From Zygaena filipendulae (lineage: Eukaryota > Arthropoda > Insecta > Lepidoptera > Zygaenidae), in assembly GCA_907165275.2 (NCBI GenBank), contig OU015655.1:6894501-6958500 (forward strand): 64,000 bases of DNA. The letters are read 5' to 3'. This document shows, piece by piece, positions 1 through 11,668 of the stretch (the stretch's first letter is position 1; every line of letters begins with the position of its first letter). A program made the position numbers and the translations under genes. The notes under the pieces are model-generated. The model did not search any database. It saw nothing but the letters and a program-made list of their open reading frames with translations, and was not told the DNA's origin.

Positions 1-1292
1 ATCTAACACCAATGGGAGTTTTCTTTCCAACACTATCAAACAGTTTTGCAGCACAATACTTGGTTATATCATGTGTTACTTCAAAGTATCCAAAGGCACC
101 AGCACCCTTAGCATGTACAACTCGCTCCGGGATACGCTCCCTAGCAAAAGAAGACATTTCGTCAAGGAAATTAACATCTTCCAGTAAGATAGGTCCGTCT
201 TTTCCCACAGTTAAGGCAGCTGTTTTCTTTCCTACGGGCGCACCTGATTTTGTTGTTATTAAGGTGGGGGAACCCTGTAAGCAAAAAAAAATACAGTAAA
301 TAAGTTGCCAAGTAGAGAATGCCGCAAGGCATTAAGTTCGCCATTTCTACATGCTGTGCAATCCTACTAATATTATAAATGTGAAAGTTTGGATGTTTAG
401 ATGTTTGTTACCCAATCACGCAAAAACGGCTGAACGGATTTGGGTGAAATTTGGCATGCACGTTGTCAGAGGTACAGAGACGGACATAGAGTACTTTTTA
501 TCCCGGAATTCCCGCGGGAACTCCAAAATTACCGCGGGTGAAATCGCGGGGCACAGCTAGTAAAGAATAAATAAATAAATAAATGCTCTCTGGCAGTGGA
601 GTTTTTATCCTAGCTAGGGCCATGTCCTGAGGTGGCAGACTGTGGCAGGCGAAATAAGCGCGCTGCTTTAGACGTATTATATAATCTTTTATTTTATAGC
701 TTTTAGACTTTACTAATTGGAAGAAGTTGGTATTATCATAATTGGCACTACTATATTGAATATTTAAAGCGGTAAAAGCACAGATATCTAAATATATATA
801 AAAGGCAAACCTGACTGACTTATCTATTTATCACCGCACAGCCGAAACTACTGAACGGATTTCGCTGAAATTTGGCATACAGATAGTTGAAATGACGTAG
901 GCATTCGCTATGACAGGATTTTTGAAAATTCGGATTCCTGCGGGATCACCGAAATTTCCGCGAGTGAAACCGCGAGCGGCGGGGCACAGCTTATAGTCTA
1001 TTATAAAATTGCAAAACTACAGGTAGGTACTTATCGGTGGTAAGCACAGCCAAGCATAGAGCTCAAAAGTATTTCAACTTTTCAGTTAAATTATAATTTC
1101 ATATACCTTATGAAAATTAAATTTATTGTAAGAGTTGACGAAATAAAATTTTAGCTTTCAACCATGCCACGGACATCCTTCCGACTCTCTTGCCTCAAAG
1201 TTTGGCTAGTAGTACATATTATAACTTACTTGAATAGATTTTTTGTAATCCAATAGCTGGTTAGAAGCGGGATCTCGTTGAACGGATGCCAT
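1..1292 (-). CDS. Cat: Catalase, N-terminal part (two exons; continues past left edge)
   Basis: Heme catalase, which breaks down hydrogen peroxide, normally in peroxisomes. Coding exon 1 is 1230-1292: 21 codons from ATG at 1292, ending at a GTAAGT donor. Exon 2 is 274 down to 1, with acceptor TTGCTTACAG and phase 0 at the junction. The joined protein begins [14 protein letters not shown], followed in exon 2 by the family's N-terminal arm and the block [20 protein letters not shown]. The active-site histidine falls at residue 75 of the joined protein, the position usual in animal catalases. Exon 2 ends with [13 protein letters not shown] and one extra base, so the gene runs on to the left. About 112 of roughly 500 residues are visible. 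One oddity is FARER where most catalases have FDRER. Intron 1 (275-1229) carries two family-A repeats. Identification is very secure. Confidence 0.95.
362..561 (+). repeat. Family-A interspersed repeat in catalase intron 1
   Basis: Starts at a TACTAATATTATAAAT edge and runs through the conserved phrase GGACATAGAGTACTTTTTA to the GC-rich end GCGGGGCACAGCTAGT. It is followed by an (AATA)n tract at 566-582. This is the reference copy for family A. It has no coding capacity. Whether it is Helitron-like or LINE/SINE-derived cannot be decided from sequence alone. Confidence 0.85.
820..993 (+). repeat. Family-A repeat, diverged copy
   Basis: Shares the phrases CTGAACGGATTT, TTTGGCATAC and the terminal GCGGGGCACAGCTTA with the copy at 362-561. 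The 5' edge is truncated. It lies in catalase intron 1. Confidence 0.75.
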
Positions 1293-2083
1293 TATGGTGT
1301 GATGAGTAGGTACGATAACTCTTTACAAAAACAAAAAGCCAATAACTCACTACTGGTAGCTACTCACTGGCCGAGTACCCCTAACTGAAATGGACCTATC
1401 CTACTTCATCTTCCTTTTTATAGGCACTTGTTAAGACGATAACAAGCAATCTATCGATTCATGTGAAATAAAGTGCTCCCTGTACCAACCTGTTATTGGA
1501 GGGAGCATGTAAAGTTTACAAAATAAAGATAAATAAGTTCGCCAAGCGCGAATCGACCATTTCAATGAAAGGTCTGGACAAATATCTATATTTAATAAGA
1601 GCAATAAATAGATAATGATATGGACATTATGTTCATTGGGAGATTAGATCGGTAAAGTTAGAGACAGTAATTGATAGATAAAATAGGGCACATGGATGAT
1701 GGAGATAATGTGTAATGTTAAGATAACTACCTATATGAACTTCAACAGAAAGTTATGGATTTTCTCAGTGCATGCAGTATACAATTTTTGGGTCTTCTGT
1801 TTTCACCACGCACGTTGTTCACGAGGGATTTGTGGACGATAAACCCAACATCGCCCTAGGATAATACACACATTAACAGGACCTATCTAGGGATACCTTA
1901 ATCCTAAATTATTTAAGACTTCATAGTTTACAATCTTTTTCGTTTTCAAAAAAAGTTTATATACAGATTGAAACCTTTTTTATTCTATTTTCAAAATTTA
2001 AATATGTAAATAAAAAAAAACAAAAAAAGAAAACAAAATAGGTACCTACGGCGGCAAAATTGGCTACTTGACAAATTTTTTTT
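1293..2083. other. Catalase 5' flank, no other gene seen
   Basis: Sequence upstream of the catalase ATG on the minus strand, so it should hold the 5' UTR and promoter. No clear TATA box was found. The sequence becomes strongly AT-rich with poly-A/T runs toward 1920-2080. Confidence 0.4.
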
Positions 2084-2346
2084 TAGTCCGTCGTGTAGAT
2101 TAGTAAAAAATATTAGAAACGTATTTTTTTCTTTTTTTACGTAATCAAAAAATAAGTTAAGTTAATACATTAAGTTGAAATTTCGCGTGACGTCACAACC
2201 CGGTGCAGTTTGTATAGGGCTTATACTGAATATTGACGTCACGAGTCCCCCACCCTAAACTTTAATTTGCTTTATCTATGTTTATTTTCATTCATTTGAA
2301 AAAGCAAAAAATACGTGTCTATTATTTTTTTATAACTGACGGACTA
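2084..2346 (+). mobile_element. MITE, TAGTCCGTC family, copy 1
   Basis: A 263-bp element bounded by TA dinucleotides with inverted ends TAGTCCGTCGTG and CTGACGGACTA. The interior includes GACGTCACAACCCGGTGCAG and GGGGGACTCGTGACG (reverse complement). A second copy in opposite orientation lies at 49205-49463, which confirms both edges. There is no ORF. The TA target site suggests a Tc1/mariner-type origin, which is inference. Confidence 0.8.
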
Positions 2347-2559
2347 ATTAGAATTTTGATTTTCATACCCTGGAGGATACCCAATTGTAATAGTACGGGA
2401 GATACCGATGCTAATTCGGGAGTGACTCGAGCGTCGTTGGGACCTATTGGGTTTTGAAGATTAGGAGATATAAACAAAATAAGGTCATATGATATTTTTT
2501 CATTCACCGGTGGGTTTAGCTTCTATAGGCTTTCAAAAATGTAAAAAAAAATATTAAAA

Positions 2560-3830
2560 TGGAAATACTCGAGCGCGTCAGATATTGTAGTTTAGATACT
2601 CCACGGTGTCTCTGATATCGAAAATATATTCATCTGCCGATTTGCGTGGTGGGGGTGGCCATCCGGAAGTGGAGAAAATGAAAAAAAAAAAACATTTACT
2701 TCAGCGCGTCAGATATTCAAAGGGGATGTTAAGTGAGCCCTAAAAATGCTCCCCTTCGAAAATCTGCCAATTTGGAGGTGACGCAAGGTAGTAGCGAATT
2801 TTTGAAAATGCAAAAAAATATCTCAATTTTGAAATACTCGAGCGTGTCAGATTATTTTACAGAAGGTTCAGCTTGCACTCCAAGTTATGTTGGCTTAAAA
2901 TCTGACAATAATTTTGAGGGGTATTATTAATCTGACTGCTAGAAACAAAAATTATGATTTATTTTTAAGATTTTTTTTTCTTTCTGACGTGTAAGTTTAA
3001 TAACTTTATGAGCTATTTCTTGTTCACAAAAAACACACTTTATATTTCTATGAAATATGTAAAAGCTCACAAAATATTATTCACAAAACTAACTTTAAAG
3101 CACAAACAAGCCAGAGCGTTTTACATATAATAACATGAACGCGTTGTTTTGTGATGAGCTTTATTATATAATATATATAATTACATTAAAGTGAAAGGTT
3201 ATAGGTGAACCTATAGTTTGATGTAATACTTACCTTAACTTATTTTAATATGTATTTTAACCGACCAAAAAAAGGTATAATTTGACACGATTAGCGCCGT
3301 GATATACTGTGATGACGTTATGGCGACGGAAAGTAGTGTGAGGACGGTGCGAGAGAGTGAGAGATAGAGAAAAAGTAAAAGGGAAAGAAAGACAGAGATA
3401 TGAATAGGTACATGTTTCACTGCAGCTGCTCGTTCGATTCGAAGACAATTTTTGTTTCTTCGGCTTATGAAAATCGGCAGATTATATTTTTCCCGCTATC
3501 CTTGAGTTATTTACTTTAAAATAAAAAATAAATCAACTGCGCTCGAGAATGTCGAAGTTGCGTTTTTTTTTTGCAAGTTTGTGATCCTCTAACTCCCTTA
3601 CGTCACGTTCAAATGGGCAGATTATTCATATACATACTTCTCACTATGTAATTAACCCACCATATCTTAATCTGACGCGCTCGAGTATTTCGAGTTATCG
3701 ATTTTTTTTTACTAATCTGATCGGTTATTCTAGACGCACCCACCAGTGTAGAGGGCCTATATTTGGTGGAGGTACTCAACATGGTGCAAGGTACCCCCCT
3801 TATGTTCATCTGACGCGCTTTAGCTAATCC
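2560..3830. repeat. GCGCGTCAGAT repeat cluster, two blocks in opposite orientation
   Basis: The motif CTCGAGCGCGTCAGAT or a close variant occurs near 2568, 2701 and 2837 on the plus strand, at spacings of about 133 and 136 bp. It occurs on the minus strand near 3670 and 3808, with a related GCGCTCGAG at 3540. Each occurrence is followed or preceded by a run of A or T, and ATCTGCCGATTTG-like phrases recur between units. The short reading frames here are chance frames in the repeat. The block at 3235-3450 between the clusters is a GA-rich stretch. Confidence 0.65.
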
Positions 3831-3988
3831 ACAAATCCCCTCTTGGCGGTCCGTACTATAATAATTTGTTACGCCAAGGAAAATTTAAATTTTTTTTTAG
3901 GTATTAATTAACGAAAAGGGATTAGATTGTGTTTTAATTTTAGTTTTGTTTCGTTTTAATTTAACGTTTCGAGTGAGCTTTAAGAGTT

Positions 3989-4824
3989 ATGTCACGTCGT
4001 CATTTTAGCCGAGATGAAATGTTACGAGCCGTGGGCATGTTAAAAAATTGTGCTATTCAACGCGTCGTTGCTGAGGCCCTACACACCAGCCAAAATGTGA
4101 TATCAAGATTGTAGTCACGTTATCGCAGTGCTGGGGATGTGGCTGAATAGCACACGGGTAGGTATCGTGTTATTACGCAGAGACAGGATCGATTTCTCCA
4201 AATGACCGCCAGAAGACAACCCATGCATTACAGCGATGCAACTAGTACGAAGGCTCCAGGAGGAGGAAGGTACAGTTTGACCGCGTACCACCAGCTAAAA
4301 GTAAGCGGCCAAACTGTGCGAAGAGGGTGCATGAAGTTGGTTTTCATGCTAGAAGACCGCTACGTGTTCCAGCAATGCGACGTGGCAATCGCGTTCGGCG
4401 GCTTTCGTGGGCTCGGAAGCATTTACAGTGGAGTGAAGCTGGTTGGTGCTGTTCACCGATGAGTCCCGGTTTAGGTTTCATCTGGATTCACGAAGAACAA
4501 TGGAGAAAGAACAATTTGGAGAACTCCAGGGAGAGTTAGCCGTTTACGGCACCCTCAGGAAGTCCAGTCATACCAAGGCGGGACAATCATGGTGTGGGCA
4601 GGAATTTGTCTTGGCGGACGAACCCAGCTCGTTTGGATCCAAGGCAGCATGACTGCACAAAAATACCAAGTAGAGCCTATTATTGTCCCACACAGAATCC
4701 AAATGGGCCAGGAATTTCTATTATGCACGATAATGCAAGGAGCATTCCCTACGGCGCAGCTGGTGACGGCCGCTCTCCGGTACGAGAGGTACGAGACGCG
4801 TTAGAGGAAGACTTTGTAAATATA
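3989..4824 (+). pseudogene. Tc1-like transposase, broken
   Basis: Relic of an IS630/Tc1-superfamily transposase. It opens with MSRRHFSRDEMLRAVG and a helix-turn-helix-like region, then meets an in-frame stop at codon 42 and several frameshifts. Later pieces appear in different frames: QDRFLQMTARRQ near 4190, QTVRRGCMKL near 4310, the first catalytic aspartate block FTDESRFRFH near 4450, VWAGICLGGRTQLVW near 4592, and the second aspartate block MHDNAR near 4720. The third (DDE/DDD) motif is missing or unrecognisable. At least four frame changes mean it cannot make an active enzyme. Terminal inverted repeats were not found. Confidence 0.88.
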
Positions 4825-4860
4825 TGTACATAATATATCGTATAGATACCACTGTGACTG

Positions 4861-5342
4861 ATTAGATATTATCTAAACAAATTCCCCAATATTTCATATA
4901 GTTTTAGGCACAAGAACCATCTTGGAGGGCAAATCATTAGATATGGGACCGACTTTATAATAGTAAAAAAGTCAACATTAAAAAAAAGTAAATCCAGTAG
5001 AATCTGCATCTGCATATATGTACCTATCCTATAGTATACCAGATCAAAATGTATGATAAAGTCGAATTTTTGCCATAATTACAGAGTTGGACCGCTATCC
5101 AAAGTTATACGGTGAACCCTAATGTTTTCTGGTACTAACTTATAAAAAAAAATATGCTGTCTAAATACAGTGTGAATACAGAAAAACGTAACGTATGTGG
5201 ACAAGGTTGGTGTGTTGTGCCCTATAATCGCATCGATTTTATATTAATCTGTGAATATTTTATAGTTGATAATTGCGTAGTTAACGGAACAAAGTTATAC
5301 AAATGAGTAAGTATATACATATATATACAAAACAGTTTTGCA
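4861..5342. other. AT-rich sequence, nothing recognised
   Basis: No ORF, repeat family or palindrome of note was seen in this interval. Confidence 0.3.
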
Positions 5343-5560
5343 CCTGCACAATTTCCATCTTTGTCAGTTCGGCTCCAACGATTATCATGTATAGTATGCA
5401 GGTGGTTTCAGGGGCGATTAATCGATCTAGCTGGGTTCATTTTTAGAAAACTTTGTTTTATCCGTGTTTTCAGGCATGGAAAATGAGCGTTTCGTACTGC
5501 TTTACCGACACAGCCACACTAAAGCCACTTAACAATAGATGGCACTGTTAAACTGTGATG
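5343..5560 (+). repeat. Family-E interspersed repeat, copy 1
   Basis: Shares GGCTCCAACGATT, the phrase ATTAATCGATCTAG, TTTAGAAAACTT and CCGTGTTTTCAGGCA with the copy at 7440-7660. It ends near ACAATAGATGGC. Non-coding. Confidence 0.7.
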
Positions 5561-5570
5561 ATAAAAATTT

Positions 5571-5689
5571 TACAGAAAAAATACCGATCGAAGTTCAGTC
5601 ATCCAGGTACTTGTACCTACTATTGTGTGCCGCAGATTTAAGGGAAATAGTACCTGGATGACTGAGCTTCGATCGGTATTTTTTCTGTA
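5571..5689. mobile_element. Small hairpin (MITE-like), 40-bp arms
   Basis: The left arm 5571-5610 (TACAGAAAAAATACCGATCG and on) is matched by its reverse complement at 5650-5689 with one mismatch. The loop is about 39 bp. The unit ends in TACAG/CTGTA. Confidence 0.75.
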
Positions 5690-5744
5690 AGTGTCCGCCA
5701 TGTGGTTGTGTATTCTCCATATTATGACGGTAAGAACTGCAGAA

Positions 5745-5978
5745 TTTTTTTAATTGAAAAAAAAAAGATATATAAGGATATTACGGGATTTCTCGCGGTT
5801 TCAAAGATAAATGGATTTTTCATACCAGCTCCATAAAAATTTTTTGTAAGTATACCTACCAAAAAAAAGAATTTGCCAAACGGTCCAGCCGTCTTCGAGT
5901 AGATAATCGTGTAACAAATATACAAAAAAAAAAAAGTACAGTCGAATTGAGAACCTCCTCCTTTTTTGGAAATTGGTT
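5745..5978 (-). repeat. Family-D repeat, truncated
   Basis: Carries the minus-strand form of the GGAGGAGGTTCTCAATTCGAC head of family D and the phrase GGACCGTTTGGCAAATT (reverse complement). A plus-strand copy follows at 6313. Confidence 0.7.
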
Positions 5979-6312
5979 AAATAGAACATCCTGTATCTTA
6001 GTACGAATATTTGAGATAAGTAGGTACCTAGCTTTACGAAATCTAAAGTAGTTAGTAGGTATTATCGCAAAAAGATGACCTCAAATTTGTAGTAATATAC
6101 TAATGTTATGTATTTAGTAGGTACCTACATTATATTTAGTTTCATTACAAATAAATAAGTGATAGATAAATTGAACATAGTTACTTGTAAGTTTTATGTA
6201 ATAACAAAATAAAAATATTCGATAGCCTCTGTTGCGTTATCTTTGCAATAATTAAACTTCATTCTAGGTATCTACACAATATTATACCAAATTGCACAAT
6301 ATTTTCCCTTTT

Positions 6313-6722
6313 AAACCGACTTCCCAAAAAGGAGGAGGTTCTCAATTCGACGCGTATATTTTTTTTTTATTTTTTCTCATGTTTGTTACCTCATCACTTT
6401 CGACTGGGTGAACCGATATTGATGATAATTTTTTTATTCGAAAGCTGGTGCTTACCGTTTGGTCCCATTGTCATGAAATCAGAATCTGATAATGGAATCT
6501 TGGAGAAATCGAGGGAACTCTTTAAATATTATAGGCATACCTATAGCGATTTGGGTATTTTTTTAAGTAAATTGTATACTTATTTGCTTACGGAAAGCAA
6601 AATTTGAAGAAGTGGAACTGATGATGAAGACCACAGATGGACAACTAGAACTACTCAATCTAGGTGTTTCACGGGTTCCGATTCGTTAACTTAAATATGG
6701 TTTCTAAACAATTTATGCTCGT
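6313..6722 (+). repeat. Family-D repeat, head portion
   Basis: Begins AAACCGACTTCCCAAAAAGG and then has GGAGGAGGTTCTCAATTCGA, GAACCGAT, TTCGAAAGCTGGTGCTT, TTGGAGAAATCGAGGGAACT and GGAAGCAAAATTTGAAG-like phrases. These are shared with copies at 13735, 18055, 34695 and 59800. A 74-codon open frame crosses it, but the frame is not clearly maintained between copies. Confidence 0.75.
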
Positions 6723-6724
6723 CA

Positions 6725-7021
6725 CCACGGGAGAACAGCTATCTCTGGATCTACAGAACCGATTTTAAAAATTCTTTCACTTAAAAGAACCTGCAGTGAT
6801 CCTGAGACCTGAGTAACATAGGGTAGTTTTTATCCCGGAATTTCCGCGGTAGTTCTGAAGTTTGTGAGATTGTAATCTCTGGATCTACTGAACCGATTTT
6901 AAAAATTCTTTCACATATAGGAAGCTAAAGTGATCCTGAGTGACATGGACTACTTTTTATCCCGGAATTCGAATGGTAATTCCGAAATAACCGCCAGTGA
7001 AACCGCGTGGGTCAGCTAGTA
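6725..7021 (+). repeat. Family-A repeat, two partly overlapping copies
   Basis: Two sets of CTCTGGATCTAC...GAACCGATTTTAAAAATTCTTTCAC followed by TTTTTATCCCGGAATT, the second ending GCGTGGGTCAGCTAGTA. This looks like a tandem or nested duplication of the family-A 3' half. Confidence 0.75.
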
Positions 7022-7439
7022 TTATATATACCTATACATACTACCTATGTATATCATAAATGTATATACATAATAAATATGATATGAATATATGTATATG
7101 TATACAGGATGCCCGTACATCGACGTCAAGCCAGAACCGGGTGACGGGCTAAGTCATACCTTAATGTTGCTACAAACCTTAACTTTTTTTCAATTTTCTT
7201 CTTATTGTGTAATCCTGAATAGTGTTTCTGAAAACTAGGTACTGCTTAAAATTTAAATTTTTGCCAATGAAGTTTTCAAAATTATTGCTTTCGTCAGTTT
7301 TTAATGACTGTCCTTTTTTTAAATAGACGTAGCAAAGATTTTTATATTTTTCTGTAACAGCTGTTATGACTTAGCTTATCACCTGGTTCTGGCGTGACGT
7401 CGATTTGAGGGGCACCCTGTCTACATAACACATGTTATA

Positions 7440-7660
7440 ATACATATGTATCTATAATCTGAATTTCGGAAACGGCTCCAACGATTTTCATGAAATTTAA
7501 TGTGAAGGGGGATTTGGGGTGATTAATCGATCTAGTTAGGTTTAATTTTTAGAAAACGTCGTTTAATCCGTGTTTTCAGGCAACGAAAAAGTGTTTGATA
7601 CTACTTTTCTACTTAACAACAGATGGCGCTGTGAGCGAAGCTCGGTTGCTCAGAAATTAT
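7440..7660 (+). repeat. Family-E interspersed repeat, copy 2
   Basis: Matches 5343-5560: GGCTCCAACGATTTTCATGA, GATTAATCGATCTAG, TTTAGAAAACGTCG, CCGTGTTTTCAGGCA, ending ACAACAGATGGCGCTGTG. Confidence 0.7.
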
Positions 7661-7676
7661 TATTTATTATCTGTGG

Positions 7677-8205
7677 TCAAGGTTTGATGAGTCGCGCGAG
7701 CCGAACGAGCCACAGGTAGTGAGCGACTAGTGTGCGCGAAGCGACAGCGGTCGGCGATGCGCCAAATACAAATGGTCAATCATCATCATAGATGTCACCA
7801 CATTGCCTTTGGCGACTTGGTCACTAGTACAAACCTTACCTAATCATGAAAGTCTGGATGCTCTACGCTCTGCCTAAAGTCAAAAAGTACCTACCTAAGT
7901 ACCTACTTATAACTCAACACTACTTGTAAATTCATGATTTGATCTATTTCATTTCATGAAATGAAATGATTACATTTTAAGAATTTATCAATTCCTAGAT
8001 GTGGTCACGACATAATATACAGAACTTGTTCGCGAGAGCCGAGCGAGCGTAGCGAGCGTGCCCCAGCACCGGCCGGCAAATGGATAATCATCATCATAGA
8101 TGTTACCACATTTTGTCTTTGGCGCATCGCCGACCGGTGCCGCGGCACACTCGCTACGCTCGCTCGGCTCGCGCGTCGTGGTCAACGGTCCAAAGCGTGT
8201 TCGGG
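7677..8205. repeat. GC-rich CGCTCGCTCGGCTCGCGC repeat pair
   Basis: Two related blocks (about 7677-7860 and 7992-8205) share ATCATCATAGATGT and ACCACATT and carry CGCGCGAGCCGAGCGAGC-type ends in inverted arrangement around GTGGTCACGAC. The end motif recurs near 57965. The short frames across it on both strands are artefacts of the palindromic GC content. Confidence 0.6.
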
Positions 8206-9660
8206 GTGCTTTTATTTTTAATTTATTTCACTAACCAAATTAACAATCACAGTTCACCTATTTTATTACTATGCCCAGAAGGGCACATTATTCATAATGA
8301 CCGGGAAAAGGGATTAATCATACCATTTATGGCTATTTCAAAACTATGTACCTACTAGAATGCCACTAGCGGTACTCTATACACTTGCGATAAAATGCCA
8401 ACTAGCGGCACTTTATACACTTCCTAAATAAAAATGATTCCCAATACCCATTGGTCAAGCCAAAACTTGAGAACGATTTCACCGATTATGTTCATATTTA
8501 TTTTAAACTTTTTTAAGGTTCCTTAAGAAAAAAAAATTAAGAAAATTTTATTTTTGTGTGTTCGCATGTACACCACTAACCACACCGCGCATAACGTTCC
8601 GCTAAGGTATAACTAATAACGGAAAGTCATCTATTTGAAGTGTTCAAATGTGGAACTGATGACGCATTCGTTTTACAGCAACCATAACCATCGGCCTTAA
8701 CCATTGAATAGGTCCCTAAGGAAGAAAACTGCTTTGTACAATTGTCTCAGCCAAAGCAAAAATGCATTAATAGGGAATATAGGTAGGTAGGTAGGTACCT
8801 ACTTTGAAAAACTATAAATGGTACCGTAAGTCATAAATCTAGTCTTAATTTATCGGAATCCAGACAGTATATATTGGTTCTAAGAGCGAAAGGTATAAAA
8901 CTAGTGTTATCTTCAAATTGCGCGGGGTTTTCGGTGAATCTTGCGCACAATTAAAATGGATTTCCTATTATAAATTTTGAAGTAAAAATAATATGGTCAT
9001 AACTTTTTATTGACAGCACATTTTTTTTGTCTCTGAAAGTTACTCTCTATTTAGTAGACTATAAGTCAACATTAGGTCTCGTTAGAGATGGACACTTAGA
9101 AAAATGATTGGTCTCAAACCAATCATCAAATCAATGGTGGACATTTGGACCACTTTTAATTGATGTCCTTTGTTTGAAAGAATGAAGGAAAAAAAAAACC
9201 GGCCACATGTGAGTCATACCTACTCATGCATCGAGGGTTCCGTTCATACTTTTAGGTACCTATTTAAATATAGTTAGTCGTAATCGAGGTACCAACGTTT
9301 CCGTCGGAAAACTCTTGTCTCCATGTTGTCTCCATTGATACACGGCGCGGTAAGTTTGTCATCTGCATCTGTTTGTTTGTTTGCTGTTTATACCGCACAT
9401 ACCTATCTTTCGATTGCATTTACTTAGAAACTTTTTTTAACAGCTCCAAGGGAATGTACCTAGATTTTCAACCTATGCGTTCCTGAGACAACGATACAAT
9501 GAACAAAATTTGCATTTAAGTACGTACATATTATGTATGTATTAGGGCTAAAAAGATAGGTAGCGTACCGACGACGTGACGGCGGCGCTAGTTTTATATT
9601 ATAGAAACGTTCAAGGTCAGCCTATGTCTAAGTGTTAAATGGTGCCCCAATTGATGTTCA
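8206..9660. other. Non-coding stretch, little structure
   Basis: AT-rich intergenic sequence with (GTAG)n and GTACCTACT motifs near 8785. A pair of ATGCCA.CTAGCGG.ACT phrases occurs near 8360 and 8397. No gene or mobile element is recognisable. Confidence 0.3.
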
Positions 9661-9662
9661 AT

Positions 9663-9721
9663 ACTAAGTAGGTATACGAAATTACGAATACGTTAACATT
9701 ACGTATTCGTACCTACTTAGT
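9663..9721. repeat. Short palindrome
   Basis: ACTAAGTAGGTATACGAA at the left is matched by TTCGTACCTACTTAGT at the right around TACGTATTCG-like inner arms. It could fold into a hairpin of about 25 bp. Confidence 0.55.
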
Positions 9722-10554
9722 GCGCTAATGAAACCATAGTAAATTATTTACTTATGTCATTCTGGTTTTTTACACTGAACCGCTGTATAAAAAACAAGAG
9801 GATGTGGCCTGATGATGTAGCAAGCTATTGGAGTTTTTCGCAATCGTGCCTAGAATATATGGTTTAAACCCGATAAAAGCCCGTAAAAGCCCATGATTAA
9901 ATCGGGTTTAAACCCAAGCACCGGGTTGATTGCCCATCTATAGAACCTCGCTGACTCAGTCAATCAATCGTGATTTTTTAAATAATGTGGCAACAGACTC
10001 CTTGGTTAAGTGGGTTCACTATTCACGCCATTGTTGTAAATTAAAAAAGGGGGTTGTGTCATATTAGTCCTAACCCATCAAACGATTTACAAGTGACGTC
10101 ATCTGTCACTGGATAACGTCACCATACTAACAAAAAAGGTTGGATTTCTGAGGGTATATGGACATATCTACCTACCTTAAGAAAAATTATATTTGATGTG
10201 TTTTTACATCAAAATTTTGGTGATTAAATACTAAATATAAAAAATAAGAACTTAATACGTAAATAATGTTTAGGCATAACGCGATGTAGACCATGTAAGA
10301 TTCAGGTATACAGAGAAGTAGTTCTTAAGCGAAGTAGACAAACGGCGAAATAGGCAAACAGACACTTAGGCTGAAAGCTAATCGAAAATTAAGTTTAGTC
10401 ATAACGCGAAGTAGTTGTTCTGCGTATAGGTATTAGGTATACCCTGCGTATAGGCTCAGAGTAAATAACTACGTGTATAGGTGAGTCAACGTCATAACGT
10501 TTTTAAAGCAACTATAAAAAAATGCATGATCCCGGTTCGTTCCTCTCTGCTCTG

Positions 10555-10784
10555 ATCGTTTCCTTCTTCTTTATTTTTTATTTTAACAGTACTAACATAA
10601 CTTTAAGTTTTATGCTAACGACCTAACAGATTTTTATTTTTATTTTTATTTAATAATTGCGTTTACCATGCTGTGCCCACATGTCTGTGGTAACAGTCTA
10701 GCTCTACAACTTTGTATTATAATTTTAGTCAATATTCCGATTGTTAGATGTTTTGTGAGCTCAATAAATAAATAAATAAATATC
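10555..10784 (+). repeat. Probable retroelement tail ending in (AATA)n
   Basis: T-rich and A-rich blocks are followed by GCTGTGCCCACATGTCTG and a terminal CTCAATAAATAAATAAATAA tract. The microsatellite end is typical of non-LTR retroelement tails. No protein remnant was seen, so the class is inference. Confidence 0.4.
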
Positions 10785-10811
10785 CGAATACGGTCCGACA
10801 TTCATCGGTTT

Positions 10812-10942
10812 CAGGGGCCGTATTTTTGAATCGGTCGAATTACTTTTACGCACACGAAATTGCAAGATGTATGAGCATTCGCACGTGAATTCGCGATTCC
10901 GTGTGCAAAAGTAATTCGAGCGATTCAAAAATACGACCCCTG
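10812..10942. mobile_element. hAT-type MITE, 131 bp
   Basis: Termini CAGGGGCCGTATTTTTGAAT and its reverse complement (ATTCAAAAATACGACCCCTG) enclose long near-perfect arms. The flanks ATCGGTTT and ATCGGATT match at 7 of 8 bases. A terminal CAGGG and an 8-bp duplication fit the hAT superfamily. Frames across it are spurious. Confidence 0.75.
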
Positions 10943-10994
10943 ATCGGATTCGGATCGGACGCAGTGCGAAACCGCTCTTACATATCGGTAAGAA

Positions 10995-11245
10995 TGAACA
11001 TACCTGTGACAAGTGACAAGCAAATATGGAGGGGGAAGATGGGCTAAGTCGACTCCCGCCACCAGCTCTTCGTGAGCAGAACAACCCAAGTGGGCAGACA
11101 CCAGCGGGCTTGTAACCGAATTCAAACCGATCAGTGGTAGCACAAACCAATAATAATATTACGTGTGTTTTTGTCTTTTGGATTAAATCGATCTTTTGTT
11201 ACTTTTAGCTTTTTATTTTTAGGTTTTTAGGTTTGTGTTTTTTAT
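10995..11245 (-). repeat. Family-D repeat, tail portion
   Basis: Contains GACTCCCGCCACCAGCTCTT, CAAGTGGGCAGACACCAGCG, GATCAGTGGTAGCACAAACC and the AATATTACGTGTGTTTTTG block, all shared with 13430-13640 and 59815-60080. Confidence 0.7.
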
Positions 11246-11274
11246 TCCCTATACACTGAAAGTGACGAATGCCG

Positions 11275-11360
11275 ATGACAGTATGATCATAAATTACTAT
11301 ACTAGCCGTGTCCGCGGTCTCACTCGCGTGACTTTCGGAATTCCCACGGGAACTCCTAAT
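11275..11360 (-). repeat. Family-A fragment
   Basis: ACTAGCCGTGTCCGCGGTCT followed by CACTCGCGTGACTTTCGGAA and a GGGAACTCC remnant. Short truncated copy, opposite orientation to 362-561. Confidence 0.55.
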
Positions 11361-11592
11361 TTTATTTAATACACACCTTTTTCTGACAATTACAAACACA
11401 ATCAAAAACATATTCCAAACGGTCGAGACATTATTACGAACACAACCAAAAAAAATATTCCAATCGACGAGACATTTTCGAGTTGATCAATTTAATTGAC
11501 TTTTACAATTTCTTAGATGGTAGATTATGCACAAAAACCCTGCATTGGCGTATAGGTACGTGGAGATAAGGTACCTACTTAATTTTAAGTAA

Positions 11593-11668
11593 ACGTCTCT
11601 GAGTGCGGCAGTTTTGCTTTTAAAATCTTTACTTAAAAAATTAAGTATTCATTAAAACGACTCTGAGT
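11593..11668 (-). repeat. Half of a family-F hairpin
   Basis: GTCTCTGAGTGCGGCAGTTTT, then TAAAATCTTTACTTAAA, then CATTAAAACGACTCTGAGTG. These are the terminal phrases of family F (full copies at 17794-18016 and 58738-58962), lacking one arm. Confidence 0.65.

Noticed and set aside
12..299. Plus-strand 95-codon frame at the left edge
   Set aside because: It is the antisense of catalase exon 2; the minus-strand translation matches catalase residue by residue.
4202..4833. Overlapping plus-strand frames of 69-86 codons
   Set aside because: They are pieces of one frameshifted Tc1-like transposase, not separate genes.
10761..11150. 129-codon minus-strand frame, among the longest in the window
   Set aside because: It runs across a hAT MITE and a family-D repeat and has no recognisable domain; composition follows the repeats.
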